In this document: in pieces, positions 1-8,914 of the stretch
Position numbering within the stretch: the stretch's first letter is position 1
Layout of the letters: every line of letters starts with the position of its first letter
Assembly (NCBI RefSeq): GCF_001624695.1
Contig: NZ_JSEP01000004.1
Location: forward strand, 278,368 to 342,367
From: Labrenzia sp. OB1
Lineage (GTDB): Bacteria > Pseudomonadota > Alphaproteobacteria > Rhizobiales > Stappiaceae
Length of the DNA stretch: 64,000 nucleotides
Reading direction: 5' to 3'
The notes under the pieces: generated by a model
Databases searched by the model: none
What the model was told of the DNA's origin: nothing
What the model saw: the letters and a program-made list of their open reading frames with translations, nothing else
Translations under genes and position numbers: made by a program

Positions 1-2128
1 TTGTCCTGTTAGCCAGACCTGTAAGCGGATCATGATGAGCGGCATGAGCGATTTTCTGCGCGGCTCGTTCGTTCAGCGTTATGTCCTCGTGGGTGCCGAT
101 CCAGCCGCCGTCGGGCAAGGGGGCCTGAACGGAACTGATTACCTTACCGTCAGGATGCGTTACCTTCGAGTGGACGACTTCACCGGCGGTGAGGCGGGTG
201 AGCAGGTCCATGACGTGATGCTGCACGTTTCCGGTGAACTCGCCCCGTTCTCCTTCGGCCAAGATCAGGTCTGTAATGCTGGCGCCTTCATAGACCTCGG
301 CTTCCGGCCTTCCGAATATGTCGACGTATTGCTTGTTCCACAGCATCAGGTTGCCCCGATTGTCGAAGACACTCACGCCTTGCCGCATGTTGGCAAGAAT
401 GACCTCGAGTTCCTCCAGTCGGTGCCGTGCAAGCTGTTCGTTTTTCGCAAGCTGGACTTCCATGCGCTTGCGGTCCGTCACGTCGAAGAAGTTGTAAATC
501 CATCCACCGGTGGGAAGCGGCGTGCTGCGAACCTCCAGAAAGCGGCCGTTCAATGTCTGCCGCTCGTAGTGTCGAGACTTCGGCTTTGCTGTCAGACTGA
601 AGCGTTCCTCCGCCAGTTTTTCCGGCACCCCTGGCCCCAGGTCGCCCCTGTTGGCGCTGAATTTGAGAAATTCAAGAAGATGTGCTTTCCGGTCGATCAT
701 ATCCTGCGGATAGCCAAGCAGACGCTGAAACTCGGCATTGCTTGATGCCAGTCTGTTGGTCTCGTCGTAATGGGCAAATCCACCGGGGAAATTGTCGAAG
801 ATGACCTGCAGGGTTTCCGACTGATGCTTGGTTTCCGTAACATCCGCCAGCGAAACGACAATATCGTCCAGTCCGTATTCGTTCTGGGGGTCGATCGGTT
901 CAGCGTTCAGGCGAAGCCAAATGCAATTGGGATTTTGGGGCAGTTTGAGGCTGGCGATCAGATCCGTGACGACTTGGGGATCACGTGCTGCCAGCACCAG
1001 GGGATCGGTGGAGTTGTTGGAATCCGCAAAACTGCATGTGAGTTCAAGGTCGAGATCGGCGACGCATTTGCCGGTCGGATCCGTGTCGCCCAAACCGAGA
1101 ATTGCCCGCGCCGCCGGGTTGGCTGACCGGATTCGGCCAGACCGGGTAAGAAGCAGGATGCCCTCGGTCAATGCCTCGAGTGTCGTCCTTTGCACGGCCT
1201 CCGAGTGCCGGATCGCCTGTTCGGAAAGCTTGCGTTCGGTAATGTTCTGGAAGGCGCCGACAATGCGCGCGACCGACCCGTCCTCCCTGATCGGCCGCCC
1301 GACGGACCTGACCCAGATGTGCCGTTTCTTTGCGGTGACCAGCGGCAGCTCAAGGTCCCAGCCGACGTTGTTCTCAATCGCTTCCTGCATGGCCTTGCTG
1401 ATTTTATTGCTGGCTTCTGTCGGATAAAACGAAGCGGCCGTGCTGATATCGGGGACAAACTCAGGGTCGACTTCGTGAATGTCCCGGGTTTTTTCGGTCC
1501 AGGTCAGGATATTGGCGGCAACATCGAACTCCCAGCCGCCAACGCCGGAAAGGTTGGCGATTTCCTCGATGAGTTCAGTTTCGCGAACCGCTTTGCGGCG
1601 CGCGAACTCCACAGAGTCGAGAGCTTCCCGTGTCTCGAGCCCCGCCCGGTGGGTCTTGAACAATCCTTCAACGACATCGCCGAGGCGCCGGAGCTGCTTG
1701 AGCTGGCCTGGAGTGGGGAGCTGCGGCTGCCGGCCGATGACGCAGAGTGTCCCAAGTCTGTTGAGGCCATCGATGGAAAGTGGGCAGCCTGCGTAAAAGC
1801 GAATATGCGGCTCGCCGGTAACGAGCGGGTTTTCCCTGAAGCGTTCGTCTTCAAGTGCATCGGGGACAATGAAAAGGTCATCGGAAAGGATTGTGTGCTG
1901 ACAGAAGGAGACGTCCCGACTTGTCCCCGCAACATCCAGGCCGCAGCGCGCCTTGAACCACTGCTCTTCTTCGGCAACCAGCGAGATAAGTGCGATGGGA
2001 CAGTCGAAAATCTCTGCAACGGTCTCGACAACGGAATCGTATTCCTGCAGATGTTCGGAATGGAGAATTTGAAGCGAGTGCAACGCGCTAAGCCGCTTCT
2101 TCTCGATTTGTCCCTGCGCGGCGCTCAT
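1..2128 (-). CDS. GAF/multi-PAS/GGDEF signalling protein (partial, C-terminus outside window)
   Basis: The minus-strand reading frame is open from an ATG at 2128 to the window edge, 709 residues. An N-terminal GAF domain (about 20-165, with FCQHTI and GTLCVIG) is followed by about four PAS units starting near 190, 315, 440 and 565 (for example WEFDVAANILTW and LWNKQYVDIFGR). The last visible residues, AHHDPLTGLANR, are the classic beginning of a GGDEF domain, so the product is probably a diguanylate cyclase, possibly with an EAL domain beyond the edge. No membrane segment is seen, so sensing is probably cytoplasmic. The start is the only ATG after an in-frame stop; its ribosome-binding site is weak. 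The GGEEF catalytic motif is not visible, so enzymatic activity is inferred. Confidence 0.85.
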   Translation of the reverse strand, partial: MSAAQGQIEKKRLSALHSLQILHSEHLQEYDSVVETVAEIFDCPIALISLVAEEEQWFKARCGLDVAGTSRDVSFCQHTILSDDLFIVPDALEDERFRENPLVTGEPHIRFYAGCPLSIDGLNRLGTLCVIGRQPQLPTPGQLKQLRRLGDVVEGLFKTHRAGLETREALDSVEFARRKAVRETELIEEIANLSGVGGWEFDVAANILTWTEKTRDIHEVDPEFVPDISTAASFYPTEASNKISKAMQEAIENNVGWDLELPLVTAKKRHIWVRSVGRPIREDGSVARIVGAFQNITERKLSEQAIRHSEAVQRTTLEALTEGILLLTRSGRIRSANPAARAILGLGDTDPTGKCVADLDLELTCSFADSNNSTDPLVLAARDPQVVTDLIASLKLPQNPNCIWLRLNAEPIDPQNEYGLDDIVVSLADVTETKHQSETLQVIFDNFPGGFAHYDETNRLASSNAEFQRLLGYPQDMIDRKAHLLEFLKFSANRGDLGPGVPEKLAEERFSLTAKPKSRHYERQTLNGRFLEVRSTPLPTGGWIYNFFDVTDRKRMEVQLAKNEQLARHRLEELEVILANMRQGVSVFDNRGNLMLWNKQYVDIFGRPEAEVYEGASITDLILAEGERGEFTGNVQHHVMDLLTRLTAGEVVHSKVTHPDGKVISSVQAPLPDGGWIGTHEDITLNERAAQKIAHAAHHDPLTGLANRT

Positions 2129-2516
2129 CTGGCGTAAGGTTCCCAAGTAAATGTAAGATCAACTATTCCGTGTTGAATTTAAAAATTATACACTAAATGG
2201 CAAGAAAATATTAAATTTACCCACATGATGTTAGTTCGGTGGATAATTGAGAATAGAGAAAGATAAATAGAAATCTGTACTGAATAGGTATTTGTTGCGA
2301 TATAAAAATAATTTGTTCTCGCATAAATCCAGAAGTGTTTTCCTGTATCTTGTAGGAGTTGAAAGCCCGGAGCGTGTCGCATTCAAGTGGGATCTTGGTT
2401 TCAGCAAGACGCGCGAGGCAGCGTTCCCTGGTAAATGCATTCGAGGGGGGATCTTCTGAATTCAATTTAACGCGGTATGCGGCAGCTCTGGAGCCTCGGT
2501 GCCTGTCGTTCAGGCA
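2129..2516. other. AT-rich intergenic region, no gene seen
   Basis: About 390 bases between the divergent-side start of the GGDEF protein and the terminator of the small GcrA-like gene. Positions about 2160-2350 are strikingly AT-rich compared with the GC-rich surroundings. Short reading frames exist here, but none has a convincing ribosome-binding site or recognisable product. It must hold the promoter of the signalling gene on the minus strand. Confidence 0.5.
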
Positions 2517-2544
2517 ACAAAAAACCCGGTCGTGAGACCGGGTT
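2517..2544 (-). terminator. Rho-independent terminator of the GcrA-like gene
   Basis: AACCCGGTC and GACCGGGTT (2523-2544) form a 9-bp perfect stem with a 4-base loop. Read on the minus strand the stem is followed by TTTTTTGTT. It lies 56 bases after the stop codon of the 68-aa GcrA-like gene. Confidence 0.85.
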
Positions 2545-2599
2545 CAAGGCTCGTGGCGCTGCCGCGAAATATCTGCTTTTTTTCAAGCAGCTGTTGTTT

Positions 2600-2806
2600 T
2601 TAGGCGGCCCGGCGGAAGGACAGGCTCATGCCGCCACCGGAGCGGCTGCGACGGCGTTCTTCCGGCGGGATGTACACAATGGCACTGTGTTCGGTGCAAT
2701 AGGACACACCGGCCTCAACGCGCGTCGAGCACGGAAAGATGTAGTTGCCAGCATCACCTTCCGCCCATTTGCAGCAGCCCGGACGCGGGAGAGACATGTC
2801 AGCCAT
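2600..2806 (-). CDS. Stand-alone GcrA C-terminal-like zinc/cysteine protein
   Basis: A 68-residue protein with the pattern C-x-W-x3-D (CCKWAEGD), then F-x-C, G-x2-YC-x2-H (GVSYCTEH), a YIPPEERRRSR basic stretch and a short tail. This matches the C-terminal sigma70-interacting part of the cell-cycle regulator GcrA, which is normally about 170 residues with an N-terminal DNA-binding domain. Here that N-terminal half is absent and no remnant is seen upstream. The start at 2806 has a good site (AAAGGAA about 7 bases upstream) and the gene ends in its own terminator, so it looks intact rather than a fragment. Binding of RNA polymerase sigma factor is an inference from the family. Confidence 0.7.
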   Translation of the reverse strand: MADMSLPRPGCCKWAEGDAGNYIFPCSTRVEAGVSYCTEHSAIVYIPPEERRRSRSGGGMSLSFRRAA

Positions 2807-3187
2807 TTCGTATTTCCTTTATTCTTGTACCAAGCAGCAAAAACGCTCGAGCATCCTTGTGAAAGGATCCGAACAGCTTTTGACGGGAATCGGATGTAAT
2901 CGGCGCTCGGGACGTCATCCGTTGTCCAACCCTGTAGGGTGCTCTGCAGCAAGCGCAGGGCTTACATAAGCGGCATGTCACAAAAATGCAATAGAATAGC
3001 TTGAATTTCCGGCCTGCGTTTCATGCATAGCGGGTTAACGGACCTTAAGATATGGCCTCCGGAAACGATGCTTTCACACACCTGTCCGGCGACAAGAATC
3101 CGTGTCGTGACCTGGGGGGCTTGCTGGCTCTTCTTTGTCGGGTCGATGCCTGAAAGATTCATCTTATCAAGCCTCAACCTATCCGGA
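2807..3187. other. Intergenic region, no convincing gene
   Basis: About 380 bases between the GcrA-like gene and the end of the molybdopterin-binding gene, both on the minus strand. It should contain the promoter of the GcrA-like gene. A 71-codon minus-strand frame (2962-3177) has no recognisable motif and no good ribosome-binding site. Confidence 0.5.
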
Positions 3188-4804
3188 TCAGCCTGAGTGC
3201 TGTGGCAGTGTCCCTCCGGCTTTCAGCAAGGCCTCGGGGGTATCCAGATCCAGTCTCGCAGCCGGGCCGATCTCGACCTCCCTGACGACATCCGGATTGT
3301 CGGCAATGATGTGTCTGGCGCCGATATCCCCGTTCAGGGATGACAGCGCCTCGAAGAAACTTTTGTCCCAGAGAACCGGATTGCCGCGCTTGCCGTCGGC
3401 CGTGGCTGTGACGATCAGGCCCGGATCGCTCTGCCGGTAGGCCGCGATGAGCCGCTGCAGGATATCCACGTCGATCCGCGGCATATCGCCGAGCAGAATG
3501 ATGACCGCGTCTGTTTCGCGGGAAAGCGCCTTCATGCCGGCACGGATGGAAGCGGCCATCCCGTCCGCGAAGTCCGGGTTGTGCGCGACTTCGAGCGTCA
3601 GGTCGGTCACAGCACTGCCGACCGCGTCCGCAAGATGTCCCGTGACCAGCACAACCTGGGACAGCCCTGCGCCGGTGGCGGCTTCGGCGACATGGCGGAC
3701 AAGCGGTTTGCCCTCAAGTTCCGCAAGAAGCTTGTTCGGCCCGCCCATCCGCGACGACTTGCCCGCCGCCAGGACAATTGCCGCGATCTTCGATTTACGG
3801 CCCTGGATCGCGGCAGCGCGCGGCTGAGGACGGCTGGCGATTTCCATCAGAAGGCCTCCAACACCCATTGCGGTAATATCGTCCGGACTGACATCGAGCC
3901 CTGCGAGAAGCCGGTCGAGTATCCAGTCGAAGCCGTTCTCTTTCGGGCTGCGGGCACAGCCCGGCGCCCCCAGGACCGGCAGGCCGTCAAGCGCTCCGAG
4001 CATCAGGAGGTTGCCCGGGTCGACCGGCATTCCCAGCTGCCGCACTTGTCCGCCCGCGAAGTCCAGAGCTGCGGGCAGGACATCGTCACGATCGACGATG
4101 GCCGACGCGCCGAACAGGATCAGGAAGTCCGCGCCCTCGCGCACCAGTTCGGCCATCGCGCCGGCAACCGCGTCCCGGGTATGCGGAACCCGCTTCTCTG
4201 CGATGACACTGCTGCCGCTTGGCCGCAGGCGGTTCTCCAGAACCCGGCGTGTCTTGTCCAGCGTGGTGGCTTTCACATGCGGCAGCTCGGTCGCGACCAG
4301 TCCCACCTTGTGCTGTTTGAAGGCGGCAACGCGTACTGCGCCTCGGAGAGCCTCGGCCGCGGACTCCACCAGCTCTCCGGCGACGGCAAAGGAAATGATC
4401 TTGGCAGTCGCCACCATGCGCCCTGCGGTGACCCTGCTGTGGTTCGCCAGCGTCGCGAAGGTGATGGCCGGATCGATCCGGTTGGCCGCGGTCACCGCGT
4501 CGGGATCGATCACGAGAACGCCGCTGGCCGCCGCGTAAAGGTTTACCCGTCCGGTGAAGGCGGTGTCTTCTTCCAGTCCTGGTCCTGCCGCCCCCAGGGC
4601 AAGGCGCCTCGCCGCCTCGTCCTCGCCGATGTCACCGGGATCCAGAGAGGCCACCACCACTTGCGCCTGTCCGGCTGCCGCGAGGTCGGCGCAGTCCGCT
4701 CCTGTAAGGATATGGCCCTTCTTGAGCGTTCTGTCCGCCAGCCTGGTCTTGTGCGCGAGAATGCACCCGGCGGCCTCTTCAGGCGGGCGGGGGCCGAATT
4801 TCAT
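3188..4804 (-). CDS. Molybdopterin-binding / MobA-like nucleotidyltransferase fusion
   Basis: 538 residues. Residues about 1-330 resemble the MoCF/MoeA-type molybdopterin-binding fold (HKTRLADRTLKKG near the start, then FGASAIVDRDDVLPAA and LGAPGCARSPKENGFDW). Residues about 340-538 are an NTP-transferase domain with the signature IVLAAGKSSRMGGPNKL and an acidic LLGDMPRID motif, as in MobA/MocA cytidylyl- or guanylyltransferases. The expected role is to attach CMP or GMP to molybdopterin for a molybdenum hydroxylase of the xanthine dehydrogenase/CO dehydrogenase class. The ATG overlaps the stop of the upstream XdhC-type gene (ATGA), indicating translational coupling. No molybdoenzyme structural gene is in the window. 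Confidence 0.85.
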   Translation of the reverse strand: MKFGPRPPEEAAGCILAHKTRLADRTLKKGHILTGADCADLAAAGQAQVVVASLDPGDIGEDEAARRLALGAAGPGLEEDTAFTGRVNLYAAASGVLVIDPDAVTAANRIDPAITFATLANHSRVTAGRMVATAKIISFAVAGELVESAAEALRGAVRVAAFKQHKVGLVATELPHVKATTLDKTRRVLENRLRPSGSSVIAEKRVPHTRDAVAGAMAELVREGADFLILFGASAIVDRDDVLPAALDFAGGQVRQLGMPVDPGNLLMLGALDGLPVLGAPGCARSPKENGFDWILDRLLAGLDVSPDDITAMGVGGLLMEIASRPQPRAAAIQGRKSKIAAIVLAAGKSSRMGGPNKLLAELEGKPLVRHVAEAATGAGLSQVVLVTGHLADAVGSAVTDLTLEVAHNPDFADGMAASIRAGMKALSRETDAVIILLGDMPRIDVDILQRLIAAYRQSDPGLIVTATADGKRGNPVLWDKSFFEALSSLNGDIGARHIIADNPDVVREVEIGPAARLDLDTPEALLKAGGTLPQHSG

Positions 4805-5496
4805 GCCGAGGCCTCCGGTCCCTTGCGAAGCGCCTGGATGATGGAGCCAAGCACGGCAACCGCGATTTCCTGCGGCGACGCGGCACCGATATCAAGACCG
4901 ATCGGGGCGTCGATCCGTTTGAAAAGTGCGGCATCGAGGCCCGCAGCCTCGAACCGTTCCAGGCGTTTGCTGTGGGTTTTGCGGCTGCCGAGCGCGCCGA
5001 CATAAAAGCATCCGGTCCTGAGCGCTTCCATAAGAGGAAAATCATCGATTTTCGGATCGTGGGTCACGGCGGCAAGGGCGGTATAGGCATCCAGGGGAGC
5101 GTCCTTGAGCACGTCTTCAGGCCATTCGTCTCTCAGCGTGCTTCCCGGAAATCTTTCCCCGGTGGCAAAAGCCGTGCGCGGATCGATCACCGTGACATCC
5201 AGCCCGGCGATCTCCGCCATGGGCACGAGCGCCTGGCTGATATGTACGGCGCCGATAATCACCAGCCGGGGTGCGGGCACGGAGACGGTCAGAAAGACAT
5301 CGCCGCCTTGCGTCGGGACTGTTCCGGATTTTCCGGACCGGAAGCGCTTGCGCAATTCATCCGCCAGCGGATCGGAGGAAAGATCGTCTTCAGCGCGCAC
5401 AAGCCTCTGGTTGCCGTCCTGAAGGCTGGTCACCAGGATCGCCGCGCGGCGGGTGGAGCGAAGGTCATTCAGGTCCGTGAGAAGCGTAAGGTCCAT
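4801..5496 (-). CDS. XdhC family protein, C-terminal Rossmann half
   Basis: 231 residues corresponding to the C-terminal (XdhC_C) part of the XdhC/CoxI maturation factors, which insert and sulfurate molybdenum cofactor in xanthine dehydrogenase-like enzymes. Visible are a Rossmann-like nucleotide-binding segment (LVIIGAVHISQAL), DPRTAFATGERFP, and the conserved YVGALGSRKTHSKR and IGLDIGAASPQEIAVAV. The N-terminal XdhC domain is missing here and encoded separately at 6144-6479, two genes upstream. The gene starts 3 bases after the LysE gene stop and its stop overlaps the next start, so this is a tight operon. Confidence 0.88.
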   Translation of the reverse strand: MDLTLLTDLNDLRSTRRAAILVTSLQDGNQRLVRAEDDLSSDPLADELRKRFRSGKSGTVPTQGGDVFLTVSVPAPRLVIIGAVHISQALVPMAEIAGLDVTVIDPRTAFATGERFPGSTLRDEWPEDVLKDAPLDAYTALAAVTHDPKIDDFPLMEALRTGCFYVGALGSRKTHSKRLERFEAAGLDAALFKRIDAPIGLDIGAASPQEIAVAVLGSIIQALRKGPEASA

Positions 5497-5499
5497 GGG

Positions 5500-6126
5500 T
5501 CAGGTGCGGTCCGTTGCCAGTTTCACGCCGAGGCCGCACAGCAGGGAGCCGCCCAGCCAGCGGGTCAGATCCTGGTACCTTGAGTTTCTGGTCAGGCGCT
5601 TTTTCACCTCCGATGCAAACAGGACCGTCACCAGATCCGCGGACGTGAAGGCGAAATTGACGAAGGTCCCCAGGATCAGGAACTGCACCCAGATCGGCAG
5701 GCCCGTGCCCGGACTGACGAATTGCGGCAGAAAGGCAATGAAGAAGATCGCGACCTTGGGGTTGAGGATTTCAACCACAACACTGTCGACGAAGGCCCTA
5801 CGGGTCGACTTTTGCGGCAGCTCCGGTAGCGGACCGGCGCTCACCCGGGTGCGGATCATCTGGATGCCGAGAAAGATCAGATAAAGGCCGCCCACCAGTT
5901 TCAGCGCGAAATAAAGCGTCGGCACCACGGTGAAAATCGCCGACAATCCGAAGGCGGCCGCAATGACATGAACGTAACAGCCCAGGTGAATTCCGGCGGC
6001 GGCCATGAACCCGGCCCGCTGACCGCGCGATATCGTCTGGGCGGCGGTGTAGAGAAGCGCCGGCCCCGGCATATAGGCAAACAGCAGGGTCGCGGCGAGA
6101 AAGGCGAGGAACGCTTCGGGTGTCAT
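5500..6126 (-). CDS. LysE family membrane exporter
   Basis: 208 residues from the ATG at 6126 (start chosen because MTPEAFLAFLAATLLF is the family's usual N-terminus; a longer in-frame extension runs into the neighbouring gene). The early GPALLYTAAQ motif and about six hydrophobic segments fit the LysE/RhtB exporters of amino acids and related solutes. It lies between the two halves of an XdhC factor in one operon, 17 bases after the first and 3 bases before the second. The substrate cannot be read from the sequence; a link with molybdenum enzyme maturation is only suggested by position. Confidence 0.88.
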   Translation of the reverse strand: MTPEAFLAFLAATLLFAYMPGPALLYTAAQTISRGQRAGFMAAAGIHLGCYVHVIAAAFGLSAIFTVVPTLYFALKLVGGLYLIFLGIQMIRTRVSAGPLPELPQKSTRRAFVDSVVVEILNPKVAIFFIAFLPQFVSPGTGLPIWVQFLILGTFVNFAFTSADLVTVLFASEVKKRLTRNSRYQDLTRWLGGSLLCGLGVKLATDRT

Positions 6127-6143
6127 GACTTCAAAATCCGGAA

Positions 6144-6479
6144 TCAGCTGACGGGTTCGACATAAACGCGGATACGGCCGCCGCAGGACAGGCCGACCTG
6201 CCACGCGGTTTCGTCTGCGACGCCGAATTCAAGAGTCGCGGGTTTGCCGGTTTCGATGACGTCGAGCGCTTCGGAGACCACGGCGCCTTCCACGCAGCCG
6301 CCGGAAACTGAGCCCTCGAAATTGCCGTCGGAATCGATCACCAGATGGGAGCCGACCGGACGCGGCGCGGAGCCCCAGGTCTCGATCACGGTCGCAAGCG
6401 CGACGGATCGGCCTGAACCGGTCCAGGCTTCCGCCGTTCTGAGCACATCCGCCAAGGGCGAGGTATCGGTGGCAGGCAT
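6144..6479 (-). CDS. XdhC family protein, N-terminal half
   Basis: 111 residues from the ATG at 6479. It contains the XdhC/CoxI N-terminal domain signature: TWGSAPRPVGSHLVI, then GSVSGGCVEGAVV with the conserved glycines and cysteine, and GLSCGGRIRVYVEP at the end. In many bacteria this domain and the Rossmann half form one polypeptide; here they are separate genes with LysE between them. This is the first gene of the minus-strand operon running to 3188. The longer in-frame upstream extension has no family similarity. Confidence 0.88.
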   Translation of the reverse strand: MPATDTSPLADVLRTAEAWTGSGRSVALATVIETWGSAPRPVGSHLVIDSDGNFEGSVSGGCVEGAVVSEALDVIETGKPATLEFGVADETAWQVGLSCGGRIRVYVEPVS

Positions 6480-6607
6480 ATGGAATGTCCTTTTGCGTCG
6501 AACCCAATATAGACTGTTTCGGCCCCGATGAAATACCGGTGTGCGGTGAAGGTGCTGGGATCTGCTGTAGGCTCCTGTCGCAGACACTGCCATCGAAACC
6601 GCCGCTG

Positions 6608-6643
6608 CAAAAAAGAAACGGCGCCTGCTGCCACAGGCGCCGT
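6608..6643 (-). terminator. Terminator of pckA
   Basis: ACGGCGCCTG (6618-6627) and CAGGCGCCGT (6634-6643) form a 10-bp stem with a 6-base loop. On the minus strand it is followed by TTCTTTTTTGC, a T-rich tail, 27 bases beyond the pckA stop. Confidence 0.85.
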
Positions 6644-6670
6644 CCAGGAGGGCGGTGATCGATGGGGCCT

Positions 6671-8281
6671 TTATTCCGCCGCGAGCCTCAGGGCCGGGGC
6701 GGCGCTGAGAACCGCGCCGTCCACGTGAGCCTCAAAGGCTTCGAAGTTACTCACGAACATCTGCACCAGTTTCGCAGCCTGCGCGTCGTAGGCGTCCTTG
6801 TCGCTCCAGGTTTCCCGGGGTGTGAGGATTCTGTCCTCCACACCTTCAACCGCGACCGGAACCTCGAAGCCGAAATTCGCGTCGGTGCGGAACTCCGCCT
6901 GTTTCAGGCTGCCGGAGAGGGCTGCCTGCAACAGGGTGCGGGTGGCCTTGATCGGCATGCGCTGTCCGATGCCGTAAGCGCCGCCGGTCCAACCGGTATT
7001 GACCAGCCAGCAATCCACATTGTGGCGGGCGATCAGGTCTTTCAGAAGGTTGCCGTAATCGGAAGGATGCCTCGGCAGGAATGGTGCTCCGAAGCAGGTC
7101 GAGAATGTCGCCTGCGGTTCGGTGACACCTTTTTCCGTGCCGGCCACCTTGGCTGTATAACCGGACAGGAAGTGATACATGGCCTGGGCGGGTGTCAGGC
7201 GGGCGATCGGCGGCATGACACCGAACGCGTCGGCCGTCAGCATGATGATGGTTTTCGGCATCGGCGCGCGGCCGGTGGGGCTGGCGTTGGAGATGAAGTG
7301 GATCGGATAGGCCGCGCGGGTGTTCTCGGTCTTCGAACCGTCGTCGAAATCCGGAACCCGGTTTTCATCCAGAACTACATTTTCAAGCACCGTTCCGAAG
7401 CGTTGCGTCGTGGAGTAGATCTCCGGTTCGGCCTCAGCCGACAGCTTGATGGTTTTCGCATAGCAGCCGCCTTCGAAGTTGAAGACGCCGCTTTCACCCC
7501 AGCCGTGTTCGTCATCGCCGATCAGCGTACGGTCCGGATCTGCGGAAAGGGTTGTCTTGCCCGTGCCCGACAGGCCGAAGAAGATCGCCGTGTCGCCGCC
7601 CTCGCCCACATTGGCGGAGCAGTGCATGGGCATCACGCCCTTGGCCGGCAGCAGATGGTTGAGCATCGTGAATACGGATTTTTTCATTTCCCCCGCATAG
7701 GAACTGCCACCGATCAGGATGATTTTCCGTGTCAGGTCGCAGGCGATCACCGTTTCTGTGCGGCAACCGTGGCGCTCGGGGTCACCCTTGAAGCTGGGCA
7801 GGTCGACGATGGTCATTTCCGGGACGAAGTTGGCCAGCTCACCGGTTTCCGGCCGCAACAGCAGATTGCGGATGAACAATGAATGCCAGGCATATTCCGT
7901 ATAGACGCGCACCGGCAGCCGGTGTGCCGGATCAGCGCCACCGTAAAGATCCTGCGCGAACAGTTCCCGGCCTTCGGCATGGTCCAGGAAATCGCCGAGC
8001 AGCAGGTCGAACTGATCCCGGGAGATCTGTCCGTTGTTGTCCCACCAGACCGTGTCCCTGGTCTCGTCGTCGAGAACGACGAACTTGTCCTTTGGAGAAC
8101 GGCCGGTATGAACGCCGGTTTCGGCGACGAGGGCGCCTCCGGATGTGATCTGGGATTCGCCGCGGGAAACGGAATACTCGTAAAGCACAGGCGCGTGCTG
8201 GTTCCAGTAGAGCGCCTTCAGACCCTTGAAGCCGAAGGTTTCGCAGCCATTGGAGGGATTTCTGACACCTGTTTCTTGCAT
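6671..8281 (-). CDS. pckA: Phosphoenolpyruvate carboxykinase (ATP)
   Basis: 536 residues from the ATG at 8281 (the N-terminus [12 protein letters not shown] matches the family; the longer frame upstream does not). It converts oxaloacetate and ATP to phosphoenolpyruvate, the entry step of gluconeogenesis. Visible are [12 protein letters not shown] near residue 75, the kinase P-loop [11 protein letters not shown], the metal-binding [13 protein letters not shown] and [10 protein letters not shown]. It is a single-gene unit with its own terminator and lies divergent to chvI, as in rhizobia. A 14-bp palindrome in the intergenic region (8432-8445) may be its operator. Confidence 0.97.
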   Translation of the reverse strand: MQETGVRNPSNGCETFGFKGLKALYWNQHAPVLYEYSVSRGESQITSGGALVAETGVHTGRSPKDKFVVLDDETRDTVWWDNNGQISRDQFDLLLGDFLDHAEGRELFAQDLYGGADPAHRLPVRVYTEYAWHSLFIRNLLLRPETGELANFVPEMTIVDLPSFKGDPERHGCRTETVIACDLTRKIILIGGSSYAGEMKKSVFTMLNHLLPAKGVMPMHCSANVGEGGDTAIFFGLSGTGKTTLSADPDRTLIGDDEHGWGESGVFNFEGGCYAKTIKLSAEAEPEIYSTTQRFGTVLENVVLDENRVPDFDDGSKTENTRAAYPIHFISNASPTGRAPMPKTIIMLTADAFGVMPPIARLTPAQAMYHFLSGYTAKVAGTEKGVTEPQATFSTCFGAPFLPRHPSDYGNLLKDLIARHNVDCWLVNTGWTGGAYGIGQRMPIKATRTLLQAALSGSLKQAEFRTDANFGFEVPVAVEGVEDRILTPRETWSDKDAYDAQAAKLVQMFVSNFEAFEAHVDGAVLSAAPALRLAAE

Positions 8282-8914
8282 TGTTCCCGCAGTCCTCGTG
8301 ATCTGGGCATGTTGCCGTCGAAGAATGGCAAGAAGTGCGAAAGTCAATTCTCGCCAGACCCGGCTGTAAGGGCTGCGACCGTAGTGGAATGGCAGAAGGG
8401 CAGCAAGACATCTGAAGGTGCTATGTCCTTGTTTAATCGATTAAAATATGATGTCCTGCATCAGTTGTTTAATTTGGATATCGAACTAAATGGCGACATC
8501 TTCGCAATGTTCGATTTGTCCGGAAAACCGAAAGAGAATGCGTTTGAAGCGCAAGTCTCATGGCGCGCGGCGGGGGCAAAACCGAGAATGAAAGAGCCCA
8601 TTCCCGGAATCGAACAGGCGCGGCCGGGCAGGCGCCGGGTTTCAAATCGGCAGATCATGGCCTGTGGGTGGTCTGAAAGCTGAGGCGACTTTTCGTGGAA
8701 GCGCCTCTGGACCGCGTTGAACGGATCTGGCCGGTCTCTTGAAATTTCCCGGAACGATCCCCACCATGCAGGCAGTGTACCCGCCATTCCCGCTCCGGAG
8801 TATCGGAAATGGCAGATTGCCTTAATTTATGCGCATTTAGCAGGCCAAACGCTCTATGTTACAGTCAAGCCGATGCGTGCCATCGGTGCGTTGCCGGAAA
8901 TGGAAAAATACAGC
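8282..8914. other. Divergent promoter region between pckA and chvI
   Basis: About 630 bases separating the divergent starts of pckA (minus) and chvI (plus). Apart from the palindrome at 8432-8445 I see no gene: frames across it show no known motif and much of the sequence is AT-richer than the flanks. Both promoters should be here. Confidence 0.5.
8432..8445. promoter_or_regulatory. Candidate LacI-family operator upstream of pckA
   Basis: TTTAATCGATTAAA is a perfect 14-bp palindrome with a central CG, the usual form of LacI-family operators. It lies 151 bases upstream of the pckA start. In Sinorhizobium pckA is controlled by the LacI-type regulator PckR, and related regulators (CceR) control central carbon genes in other Alphaproteobacteria. 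The assignment is an inference from form and position. Confidence 0.45.

Noticed and set aside
1190..2137. Long plus-strand frames across 1-2137
   Set aside because: They lie antisense to a continuous GAF/PAS/GGDEF protein on the minus strand and show no family similarity.
2962..3177. 71-codon minus-strand frame
   Set aside because: No ribosome-binding site, no motif, and it sits in the promoter side of the GcrA-like gene.
8590..8640. Sequence resembling a tRNA T-arm (TTCGATTCC on the minus strand)
   Set aside because: The flanking bases do not pair into T, anticodon or acceptor stems.
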